A stretch of 64,000 nt of DNA from Cobetia amphilecti (lineage in GTDB: Bacteria > Pseudomonadota > Gammaproteobacteria > Pseudomonadales > Halomonadaceae): contig NZ_CP084115.1 in NCBI RefSeq assembly GCF_020217465.1, positions 930,001 to 994,000 of the forward strand. The letters are read 5' to 3'. Numbering within the stretch: the stretch's first letter is position 1; every line of letters begins with the position of its first letter. A model generated the notes under the pieces. It saw only the letters and a program-made list of their open reading frames with translations, did no database searches and was not told the DNA's origin. The translations under genes and the position numbers were made by a program. Shown piece after piece: positions 35,602 to 45,318 of this stretch.

Positions 35602-36543
35602 TCACCCCAGTGGCGAAAGCCCCATGCCCGCCACCAGGCCTTCCAGTGCATGTCGCCCGGCAATCGAGTTGCCGTAGCCGTCCAGGCGTGGTGACCAGAC
35701 GCAGATGCTCATCTGTCCCGGCAGGATGGCGATGATGCCACCGCCGACGCCACTTTTGCCCGGCAGACCCACCCGCCAGGCGAAGTCGCCTGCCGCATCG
35801 TAAAGCCCGCAGGTCAGCAACAAGGCATTGAGCTGGCGTGTCTCCAGCGGCGAGACCACTTCCTTGCCATCCAGCGGATTGACGCCGCGATTGGCGAGGA
35901 AGGCGAAGCTGCGCGCCAGTTCCACGCAGTTCATCGACACCGAGCAGCTGTGGAAGTAGGTATCCAGCAGGTCATCCACATCGGAATGCACATTGCCGTA
36001 GGCCTGCATCAGATAGGCCAGCGAGGCGTTGCGCGCCTTATGGTCCATTTCCGAGCGCGCGACCTTTTCATCGAAGCCGATATCGTCGCTGCCGGACAGA
36101 CGCCTGAGCTGCTCACGCAGGGTGTTCTGGATCGAGACGATGCGCGATACCAGCAGGTCGGTGATCAGCAGGGCACCGGCATTGATGAAGGGGTTGCGCG
36201 GAATACCGTTCTCGACCTCCAGCTGCATGATCGAGTTGAAGGCCTGACCGGAAGGCTCACGGCCGACGCGCGACCAGATCTCGTCGCTCTCCAGGCGCTG
36301 CATCGCCAGTACCAGCGCATGCACCTTGGAGATCGACTGGATCGAGAAGCGGGTATGCGCGCTGCCGGCGTACTGGACACGGCCATCCACATGGCAGACG
36401 GCGATGCCGAACTGGTCAGGGTCGACCTGTGCCAGGGCCGGGATATAGTCCGCGACCTTGCCCTCGTTGAAGCAGCGGCTGGCATCATCGGACAGGCGTT
36501 CGAGCAGTGTCTGGAGAGCATCGGGGTCGAGTGGCGGCGTCAT
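35602..36543 (-). CDS. glsA: Glutaminase
   Basis: Hydrolyses L-glutamine to glutamate and ammonia in the cytoplasm; a serine-dependent beta-lactamase-like fold. Length is 313 residues (usual about 305). Motifs: RFSIQSISKVHAL with the catalytic Ser-x-x-Lys, GREPSGQAFNSIMQLE, GIPRNPFINAGAL, and MDHKARNASLAYLM. In other bacteria glutaminase contributes to acid resistance with GABA enzymes; gabD lies 0.7 kb away in convergent orientation, which may be coincidental. No operon partner. Confidence 0.95.
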   Translation of the reverse strand: MTPPLDPDALQTLLERLSDDASRCFNEGKVADYIPALAQVDPDQFGIAVCHVDGRVQYAGSAHTRFSIQSISKVHALVLAMQRLESDEIWSRVGREPSGQAFNSIMQLEVENGIPRNPFINAGALLITDLLVSRIVSIQNTLREQLRRLSGSDDIGFDEKVARSEMDHKARNASLAYLMQAYGNVHSDVDDLLDTYFHSCSVSMNCVELARSFAFLANRGVNPLDGKEVVSPLETRQLNALLLTCGLYDAAGDFAWRVGLPGKSGVGGGIIAILPGQMSICVWSPRLDGYGNSIAGRHALEGLVAGMGLSPLG

Positions 36544-36892
36544 GGCAACCTTGAAGCAGCGGTAGAGGGAAAAGGGCGCGAAGCTGGCCGGGCCATCGTG
36601 ACAACGGCGCCATCGGCATCAGGCCGAGAGTGGCGCGAGGGGCCGGCAGGGCATTCTAGCGGATATGGCCGCAGCTGGCGCGCTCGATGCCGCTGGCAGG
36701 GCGTGCCGTCAGGCCGGCTCAATCGCGTGATAGTTGACGCTTATCAGCCAGGTAGTGCAAAGTGATTTCTATATGCAGTTGAGAATCGTTATTATTGGTT
36801 AATCAAGGCAGCACGCAGTTGCCTGACCCCATGACATGCGACGCGCTGAGGCTCAGCGTCTCGCTGAGTAGACCGCCCGGAGGGCAGCCAAC
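36544..36892. other. Divergent intergenic region between glsA and the DUF2061 gene
   Basis: Must hold promoters for both genes. A TATATG box (36770-36775) and a Fur-box-like element (36780-36794) lie on the DUF2061 side. The rest is featureless to me. Confidence 0.5.
36780..36794 (+). promoter_or_regulatory. Fur-box-like element upstream of the DUF2061 gene
   Basis: TGAGAATCGTTATTA resembles the 7-1-7 Fur consensus TGATAATNATTATCA, with 12 matches at the 14 defined positions counting by eye mismatches only at three sites at most. It lies about 100 bp before the start codon in an AT-rich patch and just downstream of a possible -10 (36770-36775). Iron control is inference. Confidence 0.35.
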
Positions 36893-37132
36893 ATGATCAA
36901 GACATTGACCTTTGCCAGCATGCACTTCTCCATCGCCTTCGGTGTCACCTACCTGCTGACCGGCGATATCGTGGTCGGCGGCCTGGTCGCCATCGTCGAG
37001 CCGGCGGTCAACACCGTCGCCTTCTTCTTCCACGAGAAGGTCTGGAACCGTGTCACCGCACGCCGCCAGCAGGCTGCTGAGAGCGAGGCGAACTCGCGAA
37101 ACGCCATGAGCGGGGCGGCGCTGGCGGGCTGA
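36893..37132 (+). CDS. DUF2061 small membrane protein
   Basis: A 79-residue protein with two membrane segments (TFASMHFSIAFGVTYLL and GGLVAIVEPAVNTVAFFFHE), ending in the conserved FHEKVWNRV of DUF2061. The charged tail (about 56-79) is poorly conserved. Family function is unknown; members are common in halophilic and marine gammaproteobacteria. GGAGGG lies about 9 bases before the ATG. A Fur-like box upstream raises the possibility of iron-linked expression. Confidence 0.85.
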   Translation: MIKTLTFASMHFSIAFGVTYLLTGDIVVGGLVAIVEPAVNTVAFFFHEKVWNRVTARRQQAAESEANSRNAMSGAALAG

Positions 37133-37193
37133 GGCTGCTTGCGCGTGGCAGGGATGCGCCGCAGAATCGAGCGACCTTTTCCCGGAGCTCCCC

Positions 37194-38321
37194 ATGCTGA
37201 AGCTTGCCCCTCGCATCGTCCGTTCCTCTCTTCCTGCCAGGGCCTCTTGTCCTGCCCAGCCCTCTCACCCTGCCCGCGCCCGCCAACGTCCTCTCGTCCA
37301 GGGGGCGTTGGCGTTGCTGCTGGGGCTTGCCGGCAGCCTGTCTGCTCTCGAATCCGTGTCAGCCGACGAGACGCGCGATTATCACTACAGCGACGCCCAC
37401 CTGCACTTCGTGGACTTCTTCCAGCAGGGTGATGGTCTGGGGGCCTTGCTGGATGCCATGGACGAGGCACAGGTCGATCACGCCCTGGTCACGGGCATTG
37501 GCGTCGCCAAGAAATGGCAGCAGGACGCGCCCAAGAAGCCACGTTACTACATGGGCGATGATGCGCCGGTCTACTGGTATTCCGGTACCGACTACATCCT
37601 GGCCGAGGCGCTGACTCGCGCGCCCGAGCCGGTACAGGCGCGTTTCTCGCCGTTCATCACCGGCTTCAACCCCACCGATCTGAACGCTGCCGACGAGATT
37701 CGCCAGCTGATGGCGATCTATCCCGGCTTCTGGAAGGGCATCGGGGAGGTCTTCACGCGCCATGACGACCTGACGCGCCTGACCGAAGGCGAGACGCCGC
37801 GCGCCAATCATCCGGCCTTGATGAAGGTCTATGCGCTGGCGGCGGAGAAGGGGCTGCCGGTGATGGTGCATTCCAACATCACCAGCAAGCGGGAAGGGCA
37901 TGAGGGCCTGTATCTCGAGGAATTCGAGAGTGCGGTGCGCGACAATCCGGACACGACCTTCATCTGGGCACACGCCGGGACCAGTGCCGAGCTCAATCGC
38001 CGTCTGGGGCGCATGACCTGGCTGCACGGCGAGATCGAGCGCATGCTGGAAACCTACCCCAACCTGAATATCGACCTGTCCTGGTCGGTGCTGGAACCCT
38101 ACCTGCTGGATGATGAGGGACAGCCGCGTTCGCGTTGGGTGGCGCTGGTCGAGCGCTTCCCACAGCGCTTCGTGCTCGGCAGTGATGTGGTCGGACGCTT
38201 CGGCTCGGTGGGCGATATCCTCGCCAGCTATACGCCCTTCCTCGATGCGCTGTCGCCACAGGCGGCGCGCAATGTCGCGCGCGACAACTTCCTGCGCTGG
38301 GTCAACCTGCCGGTCAAATGA
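37194..38321 (+). CDS. Exported amidohydrolase (Amidohydro_2 family)
   Basis: A 375-residue TIM-barrel hydrolase. The N-terminal region (about 1-57) is basic then hydrophobic (GALALLLGLAGSLSALES), indicating export. The barrel begins YHYSDAHLHFVDFF (metal-binding HxH), continues with GIGEVFTRHDDL, PVMVHSNITS (His), TFIWAHAGTSAELNRRL (His) and ends RFVLGSDVVGRFGSVGDIL (Asp). These positions match PF04909 metal-dependent hydrolases. The substrate is unknown. GGAG lies 6 bases before the start. It follows the DUF2061 gene by 61 bp and may be cotranscribed with it. A shared terminator follows. Confidence 0.85.
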   Translation: MLKLAPRIVRSSLPARASCPAQPSHPARARQRPLVQGALALLLGLAGSLSALESVSADETRDYHYSDAHLHFVDFFQQGDGLGALLDAMDEAQVDHALVTGIGVAKKWQQDAPKKPRYYMGDDAPVYWYSGTDYILAEALTRAPEPVQARFSPFITGFNPTDLNAADEIRQLMAIYPGFWKGIGEVFTRHDDLTRLTEGETPRANHPALMKVYALAAEKGLPVMVHSNITSKREGHEGLYLEEFESAVRDNPDTTFIWAHAGTSAELNRRLGRMTWLHGEIERMLETYPNLNIDLSWSVLEPYLLDDEGQPRSRWVALVERFPQRFVLGSDVVGRFGSVGDILASYTPFLDALSPQAARNVARDNFLRWVNLPVK

Positions 38322-38349
38322 CCGCGTTTCTTGTCAGATGCGCATGAAA

Positions 38350-38384
38350 AAGCCCCCGCCAGCATGTCGCTGGCGGGGGCTTCT
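38350..38384. terminator. Bidirectional terminator between amidohydrolase and purH
   Basis: Perfect 14-base arms (38350-38363, 38369-38382), preceded by AAAA so that it gives a T-run on the - strand; it fits purH best and also lies after the amidohydrolase gene. Confidence 0.88.
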
Positions 38385-38429
38385 GCGTGGGCGCTAGCTT
38401 AGGCGCCCGTGCAGGTCAGCGTTATCTGA

Positions 38430-40007
38430 TCAGTGACGGAAGTGACGCATGCCGGTGAAGACCATGGCGATGCCGGCTTCGTTGGCCGCATCGATGACTT
38501 CCTGATCGCGCATGGAGCCACCCGGCTGGATGACGGCAGTGATGCCAGCTGCCGCAGCGGCATCGATGCCGTCGCGGAACGGGAAGAAGGCATCGGAGGC
38601 CATCACGGAGCCCGGCACTTCCAGACCTTCATCGGCGGCCTTGATGCCGGCGATCTTGGCGGAGTACACACGGCTCATCTGGCCGGCGCCCACACCGATG
38701 GTCTGGCCATCCTTGATGTAGACGATGGCGTTGGACTTGACGAACTTGGCCACTTTCCAGGCGAAGGTCAGGTCGTTGAGTTCCTGTTCGCTCGGCGCAC
38801 GCTCGGTGACGACCTTGAGCTCATCGCGGCCGACCATGCCCTGGTCGCGGTCCTGGACCAGCAGGCCGCCGGTGACACGCTTGAAGTCGTGACCGCCGGT
38901 ACGTTCGGCCGCCCAGGCATCCGCGACGTCGAGCAGGCGCACATTGGCCTTGGTGGCGACGATGGCCGCCGCTTCTTCGCTGATGCCCGGGGCGATGATC
39001 ACCTCGACGAACTGACGCGAGACGATCGCCTGCGCGGTCTCGGCGTCCAGCGGCACGTTGAAGGCGATGATGCCGCCGAAGGCGCTGGTCGGGTCGGTCT
39101 GGAAGGCACGCTCGTAGGCGGCCAGGGCAGACTCGCCGATGGCGACGCCACACGGGTTGGCGTGCTTGACGATGACACAGGCGGTCTCGTCGAAGGCCTT
39201 GACGCACTCGAAGGCGGCATCGGTGTCGGCGACGTTGTTGTAGGACAACGCCTTGCCCTGCACCTGCACGGCCGTGGCGACGCTGGCCTCGGTGGCATCA
39301 TCCTCGACGTAGAAGGCCGCCTTCTGGTGCGGGTTCTCGCCGTAACGCATGTCCTGCTTCTTGCTCAGGCTGACGTTGTACTGACGCGGCAGGCCTTCGC
39401 TGCCCCCTTCGACACGCTGGCCCAGCCAGTTGGCGATGGCGCCATCGTAGGCGGCGGTGTGCTCGAAGGCGGCCACGGCCAGGTCGAAGCGCGCGCCATC
39501 GCTGACGGCGTTGTCGTTGGCATCCATCTCGGCGATCACGCGGTCATAGTCCGAGGCGTTGACGACGATGGTGGTGTGGGCGTGGTTCTTGGCGCAGGAA
39601 CGCACCATGGTCGGGCCGCCGATATCAATGTTCTCGATGGCGTCTTCCAGCGAGCAATCCGGGTTGGCCACGGTAGCGGCGAACGGGTACAGATTGACGA
39701 TGACCATGTCGATGGGGTCGATGCCGTGCTCGGCCATCACCGCATCATCCTGGCCGCGGCGGCCGAGAATGCCACCGTGGATCTTCGGGTGCAGGGTCTT
39801 GACCCGGCCATCCATCATTTCCGGGAAACCGGTGTGCTCGGACACTTCCGTGACGGCAAGGCCGTTGTCCTTGAGCAGGCGGAAGGTACCGCCAGTGGAC
39901 AGCAGGGCGACGCCGCGGGCGTCCAGGGCACGAGCGAATTCGACGATTCCGGTCTTGTCGGAAACACTCAGGAGGGCGCGACGGATGGCTTGGGGCTTGG
40001 CTTGCAT
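38430..40007 (-). CDS. purH: Bifunctional AICAR transformylase / IMP cyclohydrolase
   Basis: Performs the last two steps of IMP synthesis. A 525-residue protein. The N-terminal MGS-like IMP cyclohydrolase domain has [54 protein letters not shown] and NLYPF. The C-terminal transformylase domain has LRYGENPHQ-like [29 protein letters not shown] and [14 protein letters not shown] (catalytic Lys-His). The start at 40007 has GGAG 6 bases upstream. An intrinsic terminator (40031-40065) sits immediately before its leader, leaving no room for a separate promoter after it. Confidence 0.97.
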   Translation of the reverse strand: MQAKPQAIRRALLSVSDKTGIVEFARALDARGVALLSTGGTFRLLKDNGLAVTEVSEHTGFPEMMDGRVKTLHPKIHGGILGRRGQDDAVMAEHGIDPIDMVIVNLYPFAATVANPDCSLEDAIENIDIGGPTMVRSCAKNHAHTTIVVNASDYDRVIAEMDANDNAVSDGARFDLAVAAFEHTAAYDGAIANWLGQRVEGGSEGLPRQYNVSLSKKQDMRYGENPHQKAAFYVEDDATEASVATAVQVQGKALSYNNVADTDAAFECVKAFDETACVIVKHANPCGVAIGESALAAYERAFQTDPTSAFGGIIAFNVPLDAETAQAIVSRQFVEVIIAPGISEEAAAIVATKANVRLLDVADAWAAERTGGHDFKRVTGGLLVQDRDQGMVGRDELKVVTERAPSEQELNDLTFAWKVAKFVKSNAIVYIKDGQTIGVGAGQMSRVYSAKIAGIKAADEGLEVPGSVMASDAFFPFRDGIDAAAAAGITAVIQPGGSMRDQEVIDAANEAGIAMVFTGMRHFRH

Positions 40008-40030
40008 GATGCTCCACTCGTGGATCAACA

Positions 40031-40065
40031 AAAAGACGCCGGGGCACCTGTAAAGGTGCCCCGGC
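40031..40065 (-). terminator. Terminator/attenuator between fis and purH
   Basis: Read on the - strand, GCCGGGGCACCT and AGGTGCCCCGGC (plus 38-49 and 54-65 of the 40000 block) close a 4-base loop and are followed by GTCTTTTTG. This is a strong intrinsic terminator that ends only 24 bp before the purH start codon. Confidence 0.9.
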
Positions 40066-40069
40066 GGGG

Positions 40070-40366
40070 TCAGATCAGATCAAACTGCTTGAGCTTCTTG
40101 CGCAGTGTGCCTCGGTTGAGGCCCAGCATGTCGGCGGCGCGGGTCTGGTTGCCCTGCGCGTGGGCCATCACCGCCTCCAGCAGCGGCGCCTCGACCTCGG
40201 CCATCACCATGGCATGCAGGTCGGTGACCTGCTCGCCATCCAGGTGGGCGAAGTAGCGCGCCATGGAGTGCTCGACGGCCTCGCGCAGGGTCTGATGGTG
40301 CCGCACGGGCGTCATCAGGGTGGCCTGGCTTGCGTCGTCGGGTGAAAGAGGGTGCCTGCTGGTCAT
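40070..40366 (-). CDS. fis: DNA-binding protein Fis
   Basis: A 98-residue nucleoid-associated regulator. The N-terminal part ([23 protein letters not shown]) is the beta-hairpin/helix dimer region, and the C-terminal helix-turn-helix [22 protein letters not shown] is nearly identical to E. coli Fis. Fis bends DNA and boosts rRNA promoters during rapid growth. It overlaps dusB as ATGA, the classical dusB-fis operon arrangement. Confidence 0.97.
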   Translation of the reverse strand: MTSRHPLSPDDASQATLMTPVRHHQTLREAVEHSMARYFAHLDGEQVTDLHAMVMAEVEAPLLEAVMAHAQGNQTRAADMLGLNRGTLRKKLKQFDLI

Positions 40367-41397
40367 GCTGCGTGACTTCCTTGCGTCTCGGTGCGGGCGA
40401 TGCCTTCCGGCTCGCCGAACAGGCGGGTCAGGAACTGGCGCTGTTGTTCCGGCTCCTCGAGGGGATTGAAGTGGCGCTTGAGCTCACTGCCATCCTCCCG
40501 CGTCGCCAGATACCAGCCCACATGCTTGCGCGCGATGCGCGTTCCCATGTAGTCACCGTAGAATTCGTACAGGGCCTCGAGGTGGGTGCGCATCACGAGG
40601 GCGCGCTCCGCATCGCTCGGGCCACAGGCTACCTGGCCGGTGGCCAGGTAGTGATTGATCTCGCGGAAGATCCAGGGGTTGCCCTGGGCCGCACGGCCGA
40701 TCATCACGGCGTCGGCGCCCGTATAGTCAAGCACATGTCGCGCCTTCTCGCCGCTGTCGATATCGCCATTGGCGAAGACCGGAATCGACACCGCGGCCTT
40801 CACGGCGGCGATGGTGTCGTATTCGGCCTCACCGGTATATTTCTGCTGGCGAGTGCGACCATGCACGGACAGCGCCTGGATGCCGGCGTTTTCGGCCATG
40901 CGCGCGATGGCGATGGCGTTGCGCGTCTCTTCGCACCAGCCGGTGCGCATCTTGAGCGTGACCGGCACGTCCACGGCGCGTACCACGGCATCGAGAATCT
41001 CGCCGACGAGCTTCTCGTCGCGCATCAGGGCAGAGCCGGCGGCTTTGTTGCAGACCTTCTTGGCCGGGCAGCCCATGTTGATGTCGATGATCTCGGCACC
41101 CATCTCGGCGTTGAGCGCCGCGGCCTCGGCCAGCATGGCGGCGTCACCACCGGCGATCTGCACGGCACGCGGGCCGGGTTCGCCGGCATGGTTCATGCGC
41201 GTGCGGGACTTGACGGTATTCCACAGCCGCTTGTCACTGGTCACCATCTCCGATACCACCAGCCCGGCGCCCAGCTCACGACATTGCTGTCGGAACGGAC
41301 GATCGGTGACACCGGCCATCGGGGCCAGAATCACGCGATTGGGAAGCTGATGTACGCCGATGCGGGGCAGGTCGGCGGGAAGCGGGGTATCGGTCAT
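40363..41397 (-). CDS. dusB: tRNA-dihydrouridine synthase B
   Basis: FMN enzyme reducing a uridine in the D-loop of tRNA. A 344-residue TIM barrel: VILAPMAGVTDRPFRQQCRE at the start, SEMVTSDKRL, IDINMGCPAKKVCNKAAGSAL with the catalytic Cys, LKMRTGWCEETRN, VHGRTRQQKY and IGRAAQGNPWIFREI. C-terminal helical tRNA-binding domain. It is cotranscribed with fis, with the fis start inside its last codons. Confidence 0.96.
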   Translation of the reverse strand: MTDTPLPADLPRIGVHQLPNRVILAPMAGVTDRPFRQQCRELGAGLVVSEMVTSDKRLWNTVKSRTRMNHAGEPGPRAVQIAGGDAAMLAEAAALNAEMGAEIIDINMGCPAKKVCNKAAGSALMRDEKLVGEILDAVVRAVDVPVTLKMRTGWCEETRNAIAIARMAENAGIQALSVHGRTRQQKYTGEAEYDTIAAVKAAVSIPVFANGDIDSGEKARHVLDYTGADAVMIGRAAQGNPWIFREINHYLATGQVACGPSDAERALVMRTHLEALYEFYGDYMGTRIARKHVGWYLATREDGSELKRHFNPLEEPEQQRQFLTRLFGEPEGIARTETQGSHAA

Positions 41398-41575
41398 GGG
41401 TCTCGTGTCATGCGAGTGGTGTCAGGCGCGCGAGCCGCTGTCGTGTCAGGGATTCGCGGGGGCGTCATGATACCTAGAGCGCCGCAGGGTTTGAAGGGCT
41501 ATTTCATCCACAATGCATCGCGGATGCGTTCTCCCTGCGCGGCTGCGGCGCTCATGGCATGGCTCATGGCGTGGC

Positions 41576-42490
41576 TCAGCCCATCAGTGGACGCTGACCA
41601 TTGAGGCGTACCCAGCCATCGCGCTCGGTGGGCTCTTCCATGATCAGGCCGGCCTCACGATAGGCGTCGAGCACCTCTCCCGCCTGGGGCGCGAGAATGC
41701 CGGAGAGCGCCAGCAGGCCACCCGGGGCGACGCTGCCCGCGATCTGCGGGGCCAGTTCGACCAGCGGGCCGGCCAGGATGTTGGCGACCACGATCTGATA
41801 GCCCGCGTCTGGCAGGCGGTCCGGGTAGCACAGGGTCAGCTGGTCGCTGACGTCATTGCGCTGGGCGTTCTCACGCGAGGCCTGCAGCGCCTGCGGGTCG
41901 ATATCGGTGCCCAGCGCATCCACCGCGCCGAGCTTGAGGGCGGCGATGGCGAGAATGCCGGAGCCGCAACCGAAGTCGAGCACGCTGTGCTGGGCGAGCT
42001 TGCCATCGACGGCCAGCCCATCGAGCCATTCCAGGCACAGGGCGGTGGTCGGATGGGTGCCGGTGCCGAAGGCCAGGCCGGGGTCGAGCATCAGGTTGAC
42101 GGCGTCCTGTTCCGGCGCATCGTGCCAGCTGGGCACGATCCACAGGCGCTGGCCCATCTTGAGCGGCTCGAAACCGTCCATCCATTCACGGGCCCAGTCA
42201 CGGTCCTCGAGGATCTCGACCTCGATCTCCGGGCAGGGCTCATCGGGAATCAGTGCCGCCCAGCCGGCCTTGACCCGCTCGCGCATGGCCTCGATGCCTT
42301 CGGTGCCATCCCACAGGCCAGTGAGGACAGTCTCGCTCCATAGCGGCGTGCTGCCGAGGTCCGGTTCGAACAGCGGTTGGTCTTCTGCATCCTGCAGCGT
42401 GATGGCGCAGGCGCCTTCTTCCATCAGCAGATGCTCGAGAATCTCGGCGTGGTCGGGGGCGATACGCGCCTTGAGTTGCAGCCAGGACAT
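41576..42490 (-). CDS. prmA: Ribosomal protein L11 methyltransferase
   Basis: Trimethylates L11 using SAM. A 304-residue protein. N-terminal recognition domain starts [19 protein letters not shown] and includes the [15 protein letters not shown] segment. The C-terminal Rossmann methyltransferase has [23 protein letters not shown] and [20 protein letters not shown], both diagnostic. ATG at 42490 with AGGAGT upstream; the frame is open 85 codons further upstream but that part overlaps the hairpin after accC and has no similarity. In many gammaproteobacteria prmA lies between accC and dusB, exactly as here. Confidence 0.96.
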   Translation of the reverse strand: MSWLQLKARIAPDHAEILEHLLMEEGACAITLQDAEDQPLFEPDLGSTPLWSETVLTGLWDGTEGIEAMRERVKAGWAALIPDEPCPEIEVEILEDRDWAREWMDGFEPLKMGQRLWIVPSWHDAPEQDAVNLMLDPGLAFGTGTHPTTALCLEWLDGLAVDGKLAQHSVLDFGCGSGILAIAALKLGAVDALGTDIDPQALQASRENAQRNDVSDQLTLCYPDRLPDAGYQIVVANILAGPLVELAPQIAGSVAPGGLLALSGILAPQAGEVLDAYREAGLIMEEPTERDGWVRLNGQRPLMG

Positions 42491-42536
42491 GGTGACTCCT
42501 GTCGATGGGCGATAAGAAAGGGGAGGAGGGCACAGA

Positions 42537-42570
42537 CGACAGAAGGGCAGCCGAGGCCACCCTTCTGTCG
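42537..42570 (-). terminator. Hairpin between accC and prmA
   Basis: Perfect 11-base arms (42537-42547, 42560-42570) with a 12-base loop. No T-run; it may cause partial termination between accC and prmA. Confidence 0.5.
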
Positions 42571-42614
42571 TGCGTCTATCGGCAACACGCGTCACCGATC
42601 TCAAGCGGGGCGTC

Positions 42615-43955
<1,341 letters not shown>

Positions 43956-43974
43956 GGTGACGTGTCCGTTGGGA

Positions 43975-44448
43975 TCAGGAAATGACGATCATGGGCTGGT
44001 CGAATTCAACCGGCTCGCCGTCTTCGATCAGAATGGCTTCGACGACGCCATCCTTGTCGGCTTCGATCTGGTTCATCATCTTCATGGCTTCGACGATGCA
44101 GACGGTATCACCTTTCTTGACGCTCTGGCCGACTTCGATGAAGGCTTTGGAGCCCGGCGCCGGAGAACGGTAGAAGGAGCCGACCATCGGGGAATTGATG
44201 GTGTGACCCTGCGGCGCAGCCGGTGCTGCCGGAGCGGCCGGTGCTTCAGCGGCGCCAGCGGCTGCCGGAGCGGCCTGCTGCATCGGCTGCTGCTGCATCA
44301 TCATCGGGGCCTGCATCATCGGCTGCTGGGCGAAGCCCTGCGGATGGCGGCTGATGCGAACGGACTCTTCGCCTTCCTGGATCTCGATTTCGCTGATGTT
44401 GGACTCTTCGAGCAGCTCGATCAGCTTCTTGACCTTGCGGATATCCAT
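43975..44448 (-). CDS. accB: Acetyl-CoA carboxylase, biotin carboxyl carrier protein
   Basis: Carries biotin between AccC and the carboxyltransferase. A 157-residue protein with N-terminal helix ([23 protein letters not shown]), a flexible Met/Gln/Ala/Pro linker (about residues 38-80) and a C-terminal biotinyl domain. The biotin-accepting Lys lies in [16 protein letters not shown], and the protruding-thumb region [20 protein letters not shown] is present. BirA would attach the biotin made by the bio operon in this same window. Confidence 0.98.
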   Translation of the reverse strand: MDIRKVKKLIELLEESNISEIEIQEGEESVRISRHPQGFAQQPMMQAPMMMQQQPMQQAAPAAAGAAEAPAAPAAPAAPQGHTINSPMVGSFYRSPAPGSKAFIEVGQSVKKGDTVCIVEAMKMMNQIEADKDGVVEAILIEDGEPVEFDQPMIVIS

Positions 44449-44621
44449 GAAATTAATCCCGATGTAAATGTGGCTGGAAATGGGGGTGTGCAGCCGTGAT
44501 AGCGGCGGCTGCGGGCGACAGCCCCGACGGCTGTCCCGACCATGGCGATGGCCGGTGAATCCTGGTATCAGGCAGTGATGAGGCCTGATGGCGGTGCGTG
44601 AACACCGCTCTGGACGTGCCC

Positions 44622-45062
44622 TTACTGCGCGAGATCGTCCAGGGCGGCGTCAAGCGCCATGTCATAGCTTCGAGCGCCAAAGCCCATGATCACGCCGCGT
44701 GCCACATCGGAAAGATACGAATGGTGGCGGAACGGCTCGCGGGCATGGGTATTGGAAAGGTGCAGCTCGATGAACGGGAGTGCGACGCCGAGTAGCGCAT
44801 CGCGCAGCGCAACGCTGGTATGGGTAAAGGCCGCCGGATTGATCAGGATGATGGCGGTGCCATCTTCACGGGCAAGGTGAATACGCTCGATCAGCACATG
44901 CTCGGCATTGGACTGCAGCCAGTCCAGCTGATGGCCGGCCGCGCTGGCGCGCTGGACCAGACGCTGGTGGATATCCTCCAGCGTGGTGGTGCCATACACC
45001 TCGGGTTCACGGGTCCCCAGCAGATTGAGATTGGGGCCGTTGAGTACCAGGATGCGCGCCAT
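44622..45062 (-). CDS. aroQ: Type II 3-dehydroquinate dehydratase
   Basis: Third step of the shikimate pathway, trans-dehydration of 3-dehydroquinate. A 146-residue dodecamer-forming protein: [21 protein letters not shown] with the catalytic Tyr/Arg loop, [20 protein letters not shown], and the His in [20 protein letters not shown]. It is the first gene of the common aroQ-accB-accC cluster; a 173 bp gap separates it from accB. Confidence 0.97.
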   Translation of the reverse strand: MARILVLNGPNLNLLGTREPEVYGTTTLEDIHQRLVQRASAAGHQLDWLQSNAEHVLIERIHLAREDGTAIILINPAAFTHTSVALRDALLGVALPFIELHLSNTHAREPFRHHSYLSDVARGVIMGFGARSYDMALDAALDDLAQ

Positions 45063-45318
45063 GAAAGTCCCTTGTGTCAGCCGTGCTCGAGCACCAGGCT
45101 CATTGAGCTGTTAACCCATGAAGAAAATGCAAAGATACCGTCACTATCCACGACGTTTACCTATTGAGCGTAGGCTGTTGCCGTAGTGACGCGGATTCTG
45201 CCGAAATTCTCGAACGCTGTCCAGTTTGGCACTGAACCGAAGATTTTGCCGCATTCTTCGTCCTCGCGTGCGTCTCGGCAGCAACTGCGCCGCGCCGGGC
45301 CTGTGACAGGCACACCTT

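Noticed and set aside
38433-40256. Long + strand open frame opposite purH and fis
   Set aside because: Runs across two genes and their intergenic terminator; Gly/Asp/Val-rich shadow without similarity.
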